Assembly: GCA_963573305.1 (NCBI GenBank)
Contig: OY754329.1
Coordinates: 17,017,200 to 17,081,199, forward strand
Length of the DNA: 64,000 nucleotides
Origin: Pyrrhosoma nymphula
Lineage: Eukaryota > Arthropoda > Insecta > Odonata > Coenagrionidae
Direction of reading: 5' to 3'
Part shown: in pieces, positions 32,151 to 44,242 of the stretch
Position numbering within the stretch: the first letter of the stretch is position 1
How the letters are laid out: every line of letters starts with the position of its first letter
Notes under the pieces: model-generated
Seen by the model: the letters and a program-made list of their open reading frames with translations, nothing else
Told to the model about the DNA's origin: nothing
Databases searched by the model: none
Made by a program: the position numbers and the translations under genes

Positions 32151-34188
32151 GTAATTAATTATGCTGAATATTCCATATTTTCTCCAAGAATTCCGTGAGT
32201 AAGCAGTTGCTTAAGACATGCCTGGCTGCCTATGCAGTTATGTTCTTTTCTGCAAAAAGAGCAAAAATTGTTATTTTTTATTGAAGTATATCCCATGAAT
32301 AGCTGGCCCTATTCATGGGGTATAGATTGCTATGTAACTTAACTCTTTGGAATTAATGAAGTGTAATGCCTATAAACTTTGTTGTATTTAAAAGTTGTGA
32401 AGAGGGTATGGCATTGCAGACTCGATATTTTTTAATACCATTGCTCATTTTAACTGTCACTGGCTTTACTGTTTTGATCTGTTACATATTGTGTTAACTT
32501 ATCTTATTAACATAATAATCTATGGCCTTAGGGAATTAAAAAAGATATTCTGACAATTTTTCTTATAATTTTTTTTGAAAGATTTTAATATATGGCTAAA
32601 ACAAATTTGTAATTAGGTGAAGACATTTTTGCTGTGTCTTTGAAGGAGTATTACATTAACTGCAAATCATGGCAATAAGTATGTTGAGTTGGTAAATCCT
32701 ATGTTAGTTACCTATCACAACAATGAAATTGTTTGTTAGTAACTTGCAGACTCATGTTACTTAAGTACCTCGTTTACCATCGTATAAGATGCAATTATTT
32801 TGTTTTAAAACACATTCTGTAATCATGTATTTTCCAGTGAAGTTTCAAAATCATTGAATTGCTCCTCTGGAAAATCTCCAGATTCAATCATTATGTATAA
32901 TATTGTTTCAAATTAATGAGTGGTAAACTTTGTTATTGACCTCATTTACAATATGTCAAGCCATAGCTGACATCCTAATTTCCTAAGTTCATTAATGACC
33001 CCAACTGTGATCTATATAATTTTAACTTAAGAAAAGCCTCATTATTTGGTGTTCAACTTGTAAAATGTAATGTGAATTGTTTTCAAAAATCTTATTTTCT
33101 ATGATTTCTTATGAAAATTGAAAATTATAAATTGGAAAAATACTCTTATGTTACTATTGATGCTAACTTTAAAATTATTCGTTCATACTTCAGCTTATAA
33201 TTTGTGTGAAAAACACACTTCTCTGTTCATCAACTATCTGTTGGCATTAAGCACATAAAATTTTCATATTTGTCAATTACAGTTCTCCTTGTTACACTCT
33301 CAATTGAACCTGTCTTCAGTTCTGAACTTGGAAATGTTCAATTTGGACTACAGTGTCATCTAGGAGATACACTAGGGTGATTTATACATTCTTGTCATAT
33401 TCTTTCCATATGATATGTTTTGCTACCTACATATGTTTTATTCCTTGTGGTATCCTAAGTTATTATTGTGTATTATCCTTTATATGTTCCACATCACAGT
33501 TGAGTAATTGGTCTGACAAGGTACACTGGGATAGAATGTTCAAAATATATATTTAACATATAAATATTTGTGACACAAAATCTGCTAAGACTTGGGTGGC
33601 ATTTACTTCTTAGATGGTTTGAAGGAAATGTTTCCATTTGTGATATTACCATTTGTTATCTGAGCATGACCCATCACAACAAAAGAAACTTTTTCAAAGG
33701 AATGAGGTGAAATATAGCAGTTGACAAATTGATGAATGCCATTCTTTTCAAAGTCCAAAATACCTATCCAATGGTGCCCTAATTGTTGAATCTGAATGTT
33801 TATCAATGACACAGTTTAGGTAAATATGATTGGATATTGCTAATCTTTATTTGATGAATGATAAGGGTTCTGAGACAAAGAGCTCGACCTCAGTAATTAC
33901 AAAATAGTGGGAGTGATGATAATTTTGAGAAGATGCAAAGATTGAAGAATCTCTTAATCCTGAGTTTGTAATTGGGAGATTGTTTATTTTACTAAACTCA
34001 ACCACTTTCTCGCTTATTATTTTACTAAATTGAACCACTGTCTCGCTATGACCATTCTTCTTTCCATGGGCATGGTCCCCAATTCCTCTCCCATCTCTAC
34101 CTTTACCCCCCACCTCTTTCCAATCCTCTATGGTTATTGCTTAATTTTCTGGTATATTACCCATTCATCCAACTGATAATTAACACTA
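32151..34188. other. Intergenic stretch with nothing recognisable
   Basis: AT-rich, no supported frame or repeat pair. It follows the PPP6R polyadenylation signal and could include a longer 3' UTR. Confidence 0.4.
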
Positions 34189-34250
34189 CAGTAGAAACTC
34201 TATAATACGAAGCAAAACTGTCAGTCCCCACCAAAAGCCTATACTAAATA
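34189..34250 (+). repeat. Single Tigger-like terminus
   Basis: TACAGTAGAAACTCTATAAT ... then agtccccaccaaaagcctat, an inner inverted hint (tataatacg/tatactaaata). No partner end was found. Confidence 0.35.
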
Positions 34251-34632
34251 CCAACATGGCACTATTTGAAAAAATGAAATTACGAACCTCGGCCCCGGTC
34301 CCCAGGAAAAAATGGAATTTGTTTTTACGAACCATGGTGAAAAACTGCATCAGCAAAACTTTTTTTCCTGACCTAGACACCTAGCAAATCACCATTAACG
34401 AATGTGATGCATCAAACATGTGAAATGCGTGAATGATAGTGCATTCTTCTCTCGCATATGCCTGAGTCACCCAGTCATTTGCCACATTTAGACCTCGAGT
34501 GATGGGGAAAGTGGTAGCTTAGGCCATTATTTCTCCTATCCCGTGGTTATTATTGTTTTAACTGTTGGCAGCATTTCCATAATGAAAACAATTCCTTTCG
34601 GTTAAAACTCACGAGCGGTGCCACATACTATA

Positions 34633-36439
34633 CAGTGTGTCCTCGTTTAACATTGTCCCGTTTAACGTTGTTTCACGATAACGTCGTCCAACAATTAAAA
34701 CCCTTAATCGTTCAACGTCGTCAGTGCTTCACGATAACGTTGTTCAAATTTTGCGCAACCAAAAAAAATGAATAACGAATAGGAATTTGGCGCATCTGAT
34801 GCGTAAGTTCCATTTGGCGGAAAAGTTTGACGTTAACTCTTCATAACGTGTGTCAAAATTTAACCTGAGCGAATAATTATTGCGTTAGTTTGTTTCATAA
34901 CTGTATGTTTGCTTATTATTTACTACGCTGTTATTGGGGGGCAATGCATCGGGTGATTTAAAACTCAAATCAACGTTAGTGTACCATCGTGAATCGCATG
35001 GTATTAATAATACCATGTCCGAATGGTAGATCCAGGGGCAGATATCTTCGGGAAAAAATACCTGAAAATCCCATGCCGCCATAAGGTAGAAGTGGTGGAA
35101 GAAAAAGTTGATTTACTGCTGTTTGAAGTGAATCGAAAACGTGTTTTTCGTGTTGAATTAGTGTGTAAGAGGAAGGTTTCTAAACCCTCCATGATACAGT
35201 AAATCGTCGAGGGTAATACTGTTCCTAAAACATTGTTACGAAATAATAAAATTTTTGTACACAGCACCGAGTTTCCCTAGTTCACTCACTATTTTAATTG
35301 ATATCCTACGTCTTCGCGATCGCAGCGAGAGAAATTTTTGCCCTTCACTTCATTCGCATGCGCACGCTCCCGCAGTGAAGGACAAAAATTTGTATTTACT
35401 CAGAGGGAAGCCGGTGCTAACAGCACTAAATATCAGAACTATAGGAGGGAAACCTGGTGCATATTGTTTTTAAAATGCCTTTCCAGTTTGTTTCATCTAA
35501 GATATGAAGATCTCATACTAGTGAAATCATCTGTTCGACTGCCCGCGTAATTAAAATACGCCGTGGTATTTGTATCATAGCGTCAAGTCTGGGAGAAAAT
35601 TAATTTCACCTGCTTCCCGATCACCTTTTCCACCTATTTCACTTATATTGCTACGCTACATATGCGCATTTATACTATCCTTTCGTTTGCTTCATAAATC
35701 CTTTTTCTTTCGTAAACTATTCACTTAAACCTGTGATGTGAATCTACTTCTGGACGCCATATTGGAAATACTGACCTTTTCCTCCTAGTTCCCCCAGATG
35801 GCGCAGCGGTGAGCAGTGTCTTCATTTTCTATATCCACCGCCCATGACTTTTCCCGCCTTCAACTTAAAACTATTCCCGCTTTTCGACGGCTTTATCACA
35901 CTCAGGAGGGACGGGCTACCTCTCGGAGCTACCCTGTTATCTTTGGAGGTACTTCATTCCACTGCCTCCATACTTTCATCACCAACTCGCCTCTCGCCGT
36001 AATTTTACGCAAACCAATCAACATTGGGGTGTGTTGTGTAATATTTCAGACGTGAAATTAGTCCGTATCCCTCTACCGGGACTTCCAAAAATCTCGCAAT
36101 ATGGCGTCAAAATATCACAAAAAATACGCGAATTTGGTCATTTTCAAACTTTATTTTCTCCAAAACTAAGAATCTCACGCCTTTTTTTCTTACATTTAAT
36201 AAATGCGCATTCCTTTCACTTTCCTTTCCCATTCATCGAATACCCCTTACTTTTCTACTATTCTCACACAAGTATTTCTCCCAGACTGGACCCTATGATA
36301 CCTTTACCATTGGTGAGTTTGGAACCGATTTTAAATTTTTACATTGTTTCTTATGGAAAATACTGCATCGTTTAACGTTGTTTCGCTTAACGTCTACTTT
36401 TTCAGGAACGAGTTAACAAAGTTAAACGAGGACACACTG
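34633..36439. mobile_element. 1.8-kb Tigger-like element with clean TIRs and TA duplication
   Basis: Left end TA|CAGTGTGTCCTCGTTTAAC; right end GTTAAACGAGGACACACTG|TA, a 19-bp perfect repeat extending to about 24 bp. Inside the left end, cgtttaacgttgtttcacga is repeated with changes. No transposase. The right part (36045-36240) is homologous to the right part of the 4591-6898 element although their TIRs differ. Confidence 0.85.
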
Positions 36440-36974
36440 TACTCGCTGCAGTGCGCTAGGATTGGCGGCAGTTAAAATTCTTGTATTGCTCCAGGATGGA
36501 AAAATGACGTTATAAAATAATGGAAAATAGGACAGGGATACCTAGAGTAGCCACTGTCCCTGAAAATTAGTTGCATCCCTAAGAGCTTGGTTCCAATATT
36601 GATCTCTTTGCAGTTTGATTAATTTCCACGGAGTCAAGCCTCAACTCACTGAGTTGGTTATCCATATTGATTTTATTTGCTACGAACCACGCTTTGTCGC
36701 GTCGCGACATCTTCTGGTGAAGTGTTGGGCCAACTTGAGTAAATTCCACAAAGTTACGCCTCAAACTGTTAACCTTATTTCATTTTTGTGTTACATACTT
36801 CACTGTGTTGACAATTATACAAGACCACATTGAGATAGAGAGAGAAGATTTTCACAGTTTTAGCACAAAGTGGTGCCATCATTGGAAAATTAGTAGTAAG
36901 TTGGAGCGGGGAAAGAAAATAACTAATCAATGAAATGGTGTACGTTAGATCTGGATCATCTTGGCAATGTCCAT

Positions 36975-37185
36975 TTGAGATGAAGTTTCTCTTTCACACT
37001 TCTTAGCGCGGATAAAAAGTTCCCAAAATCCTAGAGTGATTTGATAATCACATTTCAGTTACGAAGTAACAACATAAGATTCTATGTTTTAGCTTATCGA
37101 AGTCTATAAAGAGGGATGTCATTAGATGAAATGGTGTTCAACATATCTCCCAAAACCCACGAGGCGAAATGACTGCGAAGAGATA
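36975..37185 (+). repeat. Dispersed repeat, copy 2 (partner at 10590-10812)
   Basis: Same order of shared words as copy 1. No coding content and no obvious ends. Confidence 0.65.
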
Positions 37186-37566
37186 GCACGTCGAAAGATT
37201 AGAGAGAACATGTGGAAATACGCTCTCCTTGAATTGTCACCACTTCTGCTATTAATTGGTATGCAGGGGGCCGAGGTGTAGCACTAGTGGTCATAACCCA
37301 TTGGTTAGAGTCTGGTTTATGTTTTCTAAAAGATTCGAAACCAACCTGTTTTTTATGTATTTTAGTATAATGCATCTTGTTGTCACCATATGGTGTGCAT
37401 GCATTAGTGTGTTTTTCTCTTATTCTTGCACTTTCTTAAAAAATACCCGCTTATGATAGAATGGATGTTTTAACCTGGAAAAATGAAAATTTTGGTCTGG
37501 TAAACCTGGAAAAGTACTGAAATTCCATAATTTCTGGTCTGTAGCAACCCTGAATTTCTTCCACTA

Positions 37567-38612
37567 ACCCTTTTGCGCCGATGAACTTTTCATGAAAATA
37601 TCTTAAGTATCCTGACCTTCATGAGAGCCTCAGTTGAGCTCTGTATGGAGGCATTTCGATAGGAATATCCTCTCCGGCATAGCTTTCCCACCCTTCCGTC
37701 CCTTCTCAGCAGGACTCCCATCCCTTCCCTTGGCATCTGGTCTCTACCCTCCGACTCATAAGCAGGCCCTTTCACAGAATGTGGTTGCAGTCAATTTATT
37801 GCATGCACAGTGGTTTTTTTAACAATCATATGCTGAAAACTTGATACCATGAATATCTGAAATGAATTCTTCATGTTTGCATGATCTTTTTAAATTTTTG
37901 AACGAATTTCTTGCGGTAATATTAAGATTTTAGGATATTAATCTACGCAAATATGTAATGCGATCACAAAATGGTCTCAGATGAAACTGCATAATCATTT
38001 CTCCAATCCTTCTTTTTCATCTGGGCTTTGGAGTTTTTGTGGGAGCCACACAAGAAAAAGTATTTTTCACCAGCTAAATTTACTTTCACTTCAAGTCATC
38101 AAAATAAAAATGTGAAAAAAATACTTTGGTTGTGTCCATTTCTTAACATGAATTTCCAATAAGTAGAAGCCAGCTCTATTAAACTCAAGTTACTCAATTA
38201 ATCAAGTTATTAAAAATTATTAAATCTTTAGGATAGAATTACGTAGAAGACATGATGAAAACTGGTGATTCTAAGGAAACAGAAGACAACTCAGATAGTA
38301 TTAGAACTAGAATTTCACTTAAAATTTGCCACTCAATAAAGTACAAGGAATTCATATCCATTTTAATATTTTGGAATATCCAACAAATATTGATTTAGAA
38401 AAACCACTGCACATATAATTAGTGACGGGAGATACATGCTGAGAGAATGGGCTTGAGGGTTGAGCGGAGCAGTCACTTTCCCACCCCTCGTGACAGCTAT
38501 AGCTGACCTCCATTCTTTTGCATATGGAAATACCAGACTGCTGTGGCTGACATCCATTCTTTTGCATATGGAAATATCCGACTGCTATGGCTGATGCTCG
38601 GCATGAAAGGGT
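37567..38612. mobile_element. Possible piggyBac-type non-autonomous element
   Basis: Left end CTAA|CCCTTTTGCGCCGATG; right end, inverted, TTAA|CCCTTTCATGCCGAGCATC. The match CCCTTT...GCCGA and TTAA-like flank fit piggyBac rules, but the left target is CTAA. Near the right end a 40-bp unit with cattcttttgcatatggaaa is duplicated (38511, 38551). Confidence 0.4.
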
Positions 38613-39007
38613 TAATAAGGCTATCCATTGATGAGTGAGATCCCCTCAGCTCAATATCACCATAAAGACTTCACTCTAATGGTTGCTACTTTCATTATAC
38701 AAACTTTCCACAAACCTATGATGAATGTACTTCAATTTTTCATTTATTTATTAAAATTGTCTTATCTTTCTGGCCTCAGCATAGTACTAGTATTTCATGT
38801 CCATATTTTAACTTCTATGGTCCTCTCTTGTACCTTGCTCTCTGCTGTTGTGGTTGAATTTCTTGTGCTAGCAATGCACAGGGACTTGCTTTCACCTCTG
38901 CTATCACCTACCATAGTAGACCAAGTTCCATAGTTGCGGCAGGATTCATTGCCTTTAACACCTTCAATGCGGGTGCCACTCATGAGTGATGGCAATTAGT
39001 TATTTAA

Positions 39008-42000
39008 CCCTTTCCGTGCAATGCAGACATGTATGCCTGCAACAGAAAAAGTGCCTCCTGCACTATACACGCATATATGCTGTTTTTCTCACTCATTTCT
39101 GGACTACCCCTCCGTCATTTGACCTTTATTATTCCCCTTTACTCAGAAGCAACCTCTCCTAATGGAATAAGCTGTGGCTTATCCCCTTGGCTCACATGGT
39201 TGCTAGTTCATGATCTTTCTAAGACCCTCCTCGGCATCTGTCCCTTCGGCCTTTCTCTTTAAGCGGAACTCTCACCCTATGGTGAGGATTCAGTGGTTTG
39301 TGTACATAATGGCAATGAATTCTTTCTTCCCTAATCCGTGAGATACTGACCCAGCTTGCTTTCAGTCTTTCAGGAGATCCTTCATCTTTCCTTGCGACCG
39401 TTTGTCTAGGTGCATGCACTTGGTACTTTTTTCTGCTTGTACCTGTTTTCTTTCTTCATCTGTCATAGATCGGGAAGGTATTTCTTGTAAGGAAATGCCA
39501 GATCTCTTGTTAAAGAATGATAGTGACTAGTCCAGTTTTTCGGAAGACTGGAAGACTGATGAGTCACTTCCTTCTGCTCTTGGGAGTGTAGAGGACCCCC
39601 AACCCTCCACGTCACGGGCAGCACAGGTGGATGCTTCACTTCCTGCTTTGTTAGAATCATAAGAAGATGAAGAGCCCTACTTCTAAGAAAAGGAAGGTAC
39701 CAACTATTTCTTAGTAGGATAAAGACTTGGACCCAAAGATTCACCAGTTTGACTCATCAAACTCTGGCATCAAGGCACCCGTGAGTTAATTTTCCTCTCT
39801 ACTCACATTCTTAGAACAGTTAGTCGGAGACATTTGTAACAGAAATTGCCAAGGAAACTAGCAAGTTTTATTCCTAGACCAAGGATAATAGTGGGGAGAG
39901 TGAGTTCTAAAAATTGAATAGGTGGAGGGAAACTAGTTTCTGATATTTATTGTTTCTTGGCGGTTACCCTGCTGATACCAAGAATGCAGAAACTTTATGC
40001 AAAGGAATATTTGTCTTCGGACTGGGTACTATCAACACCAGCTTTTCCTGCAATTGTGCCCAAGGATAGATAGCTGCTGTTATGGTAATTACACTTCAGT
40101 GACAATTCAAAGCAAGGAAATGGCGATAGAATGAGAAAAATTAGATTAGTTGTGGGTTCAGCGAGGAATTCTTTCAGGAGTGGATTTTATTCTTTTGGAA
40201 ATTTGTGCATTGACGAGTTCACTGCTGTTAGGGAAACTTGCTATTCAAGCATTTTATACCACCCAAGTGGAGTAGGTTTGGACTAAATTTTTGTGTTGTT
40301 GATTTTGTTGTTTATACTGGTGCCACAACTGATATTCAAAAGCAGAGTGAAGGTTTGGAAAAATCGGGTGATGTGGTGGTTACGCTAATAAAGCCTTACT
40401 TTGAAAAAGGTCATACATACTTTATACACTGATAACTGGTACACCAGTCCAATTTTATTTTGCTGGGTACATGATAATTATCATTATCACACGCTACGTA
40501 CTATGCTTAAGGCTACTATAATGTGTGTGGTACAGTGAGGAAAAACAGGAAATCCATGCCAAACATGGAGAAGAAACAGAAAAAAGGAGAAAAATATACT
40601 TCACCATGGCAGGCAGAAAAATTAACCTTTCCCGCCTCACCAGCCCTTAATCATCATGTTTTCTAATTTTTTTCCTTCAAACCTGCCCCAATATTTGTTT
40701 TCCTCCTCTGTAATTACAACAATAATTAACTGAAATAACAAACTTCCGTATTGTGTACCTGACCTGACGATGCTGTCAAGTGGCAAAACACATTGTACAC
40801 TTAAAAATATTGTAGAAAAGTACTAAGCCTTCTCAATCGTGAGTACTGATAGGAGAAAAATAGTTCGAGATTGGCGGGAAGTACTAAAATGGATTAAAAA
40901 ACCAGCAAGAAAGTTGTGAAACCGGTGTGCGTTGTGGACTACACAAATATGATGGGTGCAGTTGACAAAAAAAGACATGGTACTTAGCTCAGTGAAATCA
41001 ATTTGAAAGACTGTGAAATTATATAAAAAGCTTGGTTTCCATGTTCTGGATGTGTATATTCAACTCTCATGCTTTATATTGTGTCGCAAATGGGAAAAAA
41101 ATTCCTATGGAAAAATTTCATCATTCCCGGATTCAAGAAATGGTTGAAAGTTTTTCTCTAGAAAAAGGAAGGGGTGGTGGATATTTCCGGTTTCTGGGGT
41201 TTCCGCCACGTTGTTCTAAACCCCGGAAACGGGAAATATCCTCCATCCAAGCCCCACAGAAGCCTACGTCAGGAAGAGGAGGTGGTTGAAAGTGAGTGGG
41301 TTGCTCCATCATGAGTGACAGGATGACAATTTCCAAAAAATGTGACCAGAGGTTTGTAGTGTGTAAGAAAATAAATAAACAAAGAGAATTGACATTTATG
41401 TGTGAAGAATGTGAGGTGGGATTATGTTTTGTAGCTTGTTTGGAAGTTAACCACACTCAGAAAAACTATTAATTAACAATTATGATTGAAATCAATAAAA
41501 AAGCTATAACATTCAATAATTATTTTATTCACAGCTAACGTGGGTGAACACCTTTTTGTGCAACACATTACAGCTCCGGAAATAAATGTAATTACTCTCT
41601 ATGTTCATGAAGACGTAGAAGCAAAAGATTATCTGCTAATTTGTTATAAAAGATTAGTTTTCCTGTCATAAGAAACCTATTTCAATGAGCTGAGAAGGAA
41701 ATATATTTCTGGTTCTAAATCTGATTCGTGTCTACTCATTTCTCTACCGGAGCCTTTGAGGGGAAGCGGAGCACCTTGTGATGGCTAGCATGAGTCATAA
41801 TTATTGTGTTATCAGGGAAAAATATTCTCTGGCTACTAACAGGCATCAGCATGCTTGATATAAACCTAGGATGGAGCACCCGAAGATGAAGGAAGGCTAT
41901 ATAAACATAATTTTAAGGCCTAAAGATGAAAAAATTAAATGTACGTATATCACCTGTGAGAAAAATTGATAAGAGAGAGAACGACACAAAAAACGACAGC

Positions 42001-42541
42001 ATGTTACCATGGAAGTCACAAATGTATAGTTGATTGATTTTGAAAATAGGTCTAATATTGTAGGTAGGCTGAAAAAGTTTATATAAACTATTTATCTTTA
42101 CATTCCAACAAAACAATGCATACTAAATATTAATCCTAAAAATTGCTATTTAAGAAAATGTAAATACTCATATTAAAATGCTTCATTAGCATTAGGTTAA
42201 CTTTTAGCTTCCCAATTTCAGATATCGCACCCCTGCTTTCAGCCCAAGGACTACTCCTGACCTAAGGAGGAGAGGTCACAGCATTTTTGTGATCGCTGCA
42301 GTTGTTTCTTCTGTTGCTGTCATTTCTTTAGCCTTAAATGGTCATCCCAAAAAATCTTCTCTTAATAATGCTTTTGTTTCACCATCCTATGGCATTTATT
42401 GTTCCCAAAACAGTAATTTTTTCTGAGTGCGGAAGCATTCAAACTTCCCAAAAAGTTATGCCTCCTGTGGGAATTTAAATGACCAACACCAATGCATGCT
42501 GGATGAGTCACTAGATCTTTAAACGCCTAGCACGGAAAGTT
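39008..42541 (+). mobile_element. piggyBac-family transposon fossil, about 3.5 kb
   Basis: Left end TTAA|CCCTTTCCGTGC at 39004-39019; right end GCACGGAAAGT|TTAA at 42530-42545, so TTAA targets with a 12-13 bp inverted repeat (CCCTTTCCGTGC against AACTTTCCGTGC). It encloses a transposase pseudogene in the plus orientation. Located between the PPP6R and acyl-CoA oxidase genes. Confidence 0.8.
39463..41472 (+). pseudogene. piggyBac transposase pseudogene (PGBD4-like C-terminus)
   Basis: A near-complete transposase can be followed across several stops and frameshifts. In order: an acidic N-terminus with DESLPSALGSVEDPQPSTS (39550-39620); the RFLLLL-type helix region near 39960-40130; NLCIDE (first catalytic Asp, about 40196-40216); FIPPKWSRFGLNF, VDFVVYTG, SGDVVVTLIKPY and KGHTYFIH (40238-40429). 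Then, after a one-base frameshift, DNWYTSP (second Asp, 40431); PVCVVDYTNMMGAVDKK (third Asp, 40964); VANGKKIPMEKFHHSRIQEM (41085-41145); and a C-terminal Cys-rich domain with CKK, CEEC, C..C and NHTQKNY, stop 41470-41472. All three catalytic Asp survive, but the frame is broken many times. Confidence 0.88.
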
Positions 42542-43812
42542 TTAAATAGCTGCATTGAAAATATATGAATTGGGAAATGACAACAATATCTTACATGCAC
42601 TCAATGTGTTAATTAATTGTCCATCATATGTTCTCATGATTCATAATTGAGTAAGTTTCCTGTTGTCTTCCTCAATGGTGTTATTTGACAATTATTTTCG
42701 AGGCCTTTGGGATTAGATGCCTTTTTTGTGGCTGCCTCATGGAGGAACAAACGTAGCTGAGGCTACCATTTGTCTAAAAAAGTAACATTGTTGACGTCAA
42801 TTACCAGGAGCTCCTCCCTTCCCCATGTCAACAATTGTTAAACTTCTTCAAACCCCCTCCTCCCTTTTTTTGGGCATAATTAATGGAAACTAAACTAAAG
42901 GAAATAATTTTTTTAAATGTTGGTCAGTTTACTTGAAAACAGACATGCTTTTGGTCTAATTTCACATCATTAGTCTATTTCCTAGTTTGGAAGATTGATC
43001 ATCTTAAACTTGAAATGCTTTTACATGGTTAAAACATTTTATTCTTTGAATATCTACTTATTTCGGGAAATTTCGTTGTTTAATTTTATTTGGAAGGCTT
43101 GGTTAACAATGCAAGCTTACATTCGTAGACGATATCACATTTTCAATATGCATCGCCTTTCAACCAGCCAGAATCATGATGCTACCAGTAATTCTACGGT
43201 TGGGTTTTTTAGGGTCTATATATTTGCAGCAGAGGTTAGCATACGCTCCCCATGGATATGACTCTCAATGTTAAGGAGTGTAGATAGCGTAGCAGACGAC
43301 TCGGCCGGGGCGACTGCAGCGCGCATGCCAGTTGTATTCCGTAATATTCCCATATAAGGCAACTACCTCCCCTACCATTTTCCCCTCCAGTCCCCATTCC
43401 CCTTGTATTCTTGCTTTGTATTTTGCATACTGCAGGATACTATACGGGATATCATTGAAATAAAATCACAAAATGTGCAAGCGAATTCCCATTTATTTGA
43501 TAAAAATTAACAAGAATAAAGTCACTCAGCAGCTAAGTACAATCATTTCAATTAGTAAATAAATAAACACTAAACACAAAAATATTTTTAAATTAAAATT
43601 TAATTTTAAAATAAACTCATGAAAACATGGGGAAATAAATAAAACAATACTAATACATTCCAAACCAAAGGTTAGGAATTTACATAAAATAAAGTTACTC
43701 AGCAAGCAAGCATATATATTTTTTGGATTGCAGGAATATTGTGATTTCAATTGGAAAATAATGAAAAAGTGAATACAAAAATATCTTACATGAACATAAA
43801 CAAATGGGTTAA

Positions 43813-44138
43813 ACCTTCGAGTCCCAGCCAAAATTCCATTAGTATACCTCAATCACAGTCTAAACAAAGTTTAGACTGTGCCTCAATAGTGTCAAGGGGA
43901 AAAGTGAAAAACTTTATAAAAGTATCCATTTTTCATAATAATATTGATGACAAATCTTTGAATTTTACAGATGGCAGATAAAAATATTTTGACTATATTA
44001 TTGACCTTGTTCACTTCTTTTACGATGGACACAATTTCCGTATAAAAAAAACTAAAAACTTGGAGTCACTATAAGCGACACCGGTACTTTAGGGAAGATT
44101 TTTGAGCATCCATCACAGCGACGTAGGCACTCAAAGGG
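43813..44138. mobile_element. 326-bp piggyBac-type MITE
   Basis: TTAA|ACCTTCGAGTCCCAGCC at 43809 and CGTAGGCACTCAAAGGG|TTAA ending 44142. Inverted, the right end reads CCCTTTGAGTGCC, similar to the left. TTAA on both sides. A second inverted pair (tcacagtctaaac/gtttagactgtg, 43853-43880) lies near the left end. Confidence 0.6.
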
Positions 44139-44242
44139 TTAATTCAATACCCAGCAAAGGGCAAAAAATACTAAATTAGCATAGAGCACAAAGGAACAGA
44201 GAACATCATGGCCTCATGGCTTGAAATATTAACTTGACAGCA

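Noticed and set aside
34885..35267. Minus-strand frames in the 34.6-36.4 kb element as a transposase
   Set aside because: No HTH or DDE motif in either strand; several short overlapping frames only.
40768..40800. Active hammerhead ribozyme at CTGACGA...AAAAC...GTA
   Set aside because: The essential G of GAAA is replaced, so at most it is a relic; kept only in the family finding.
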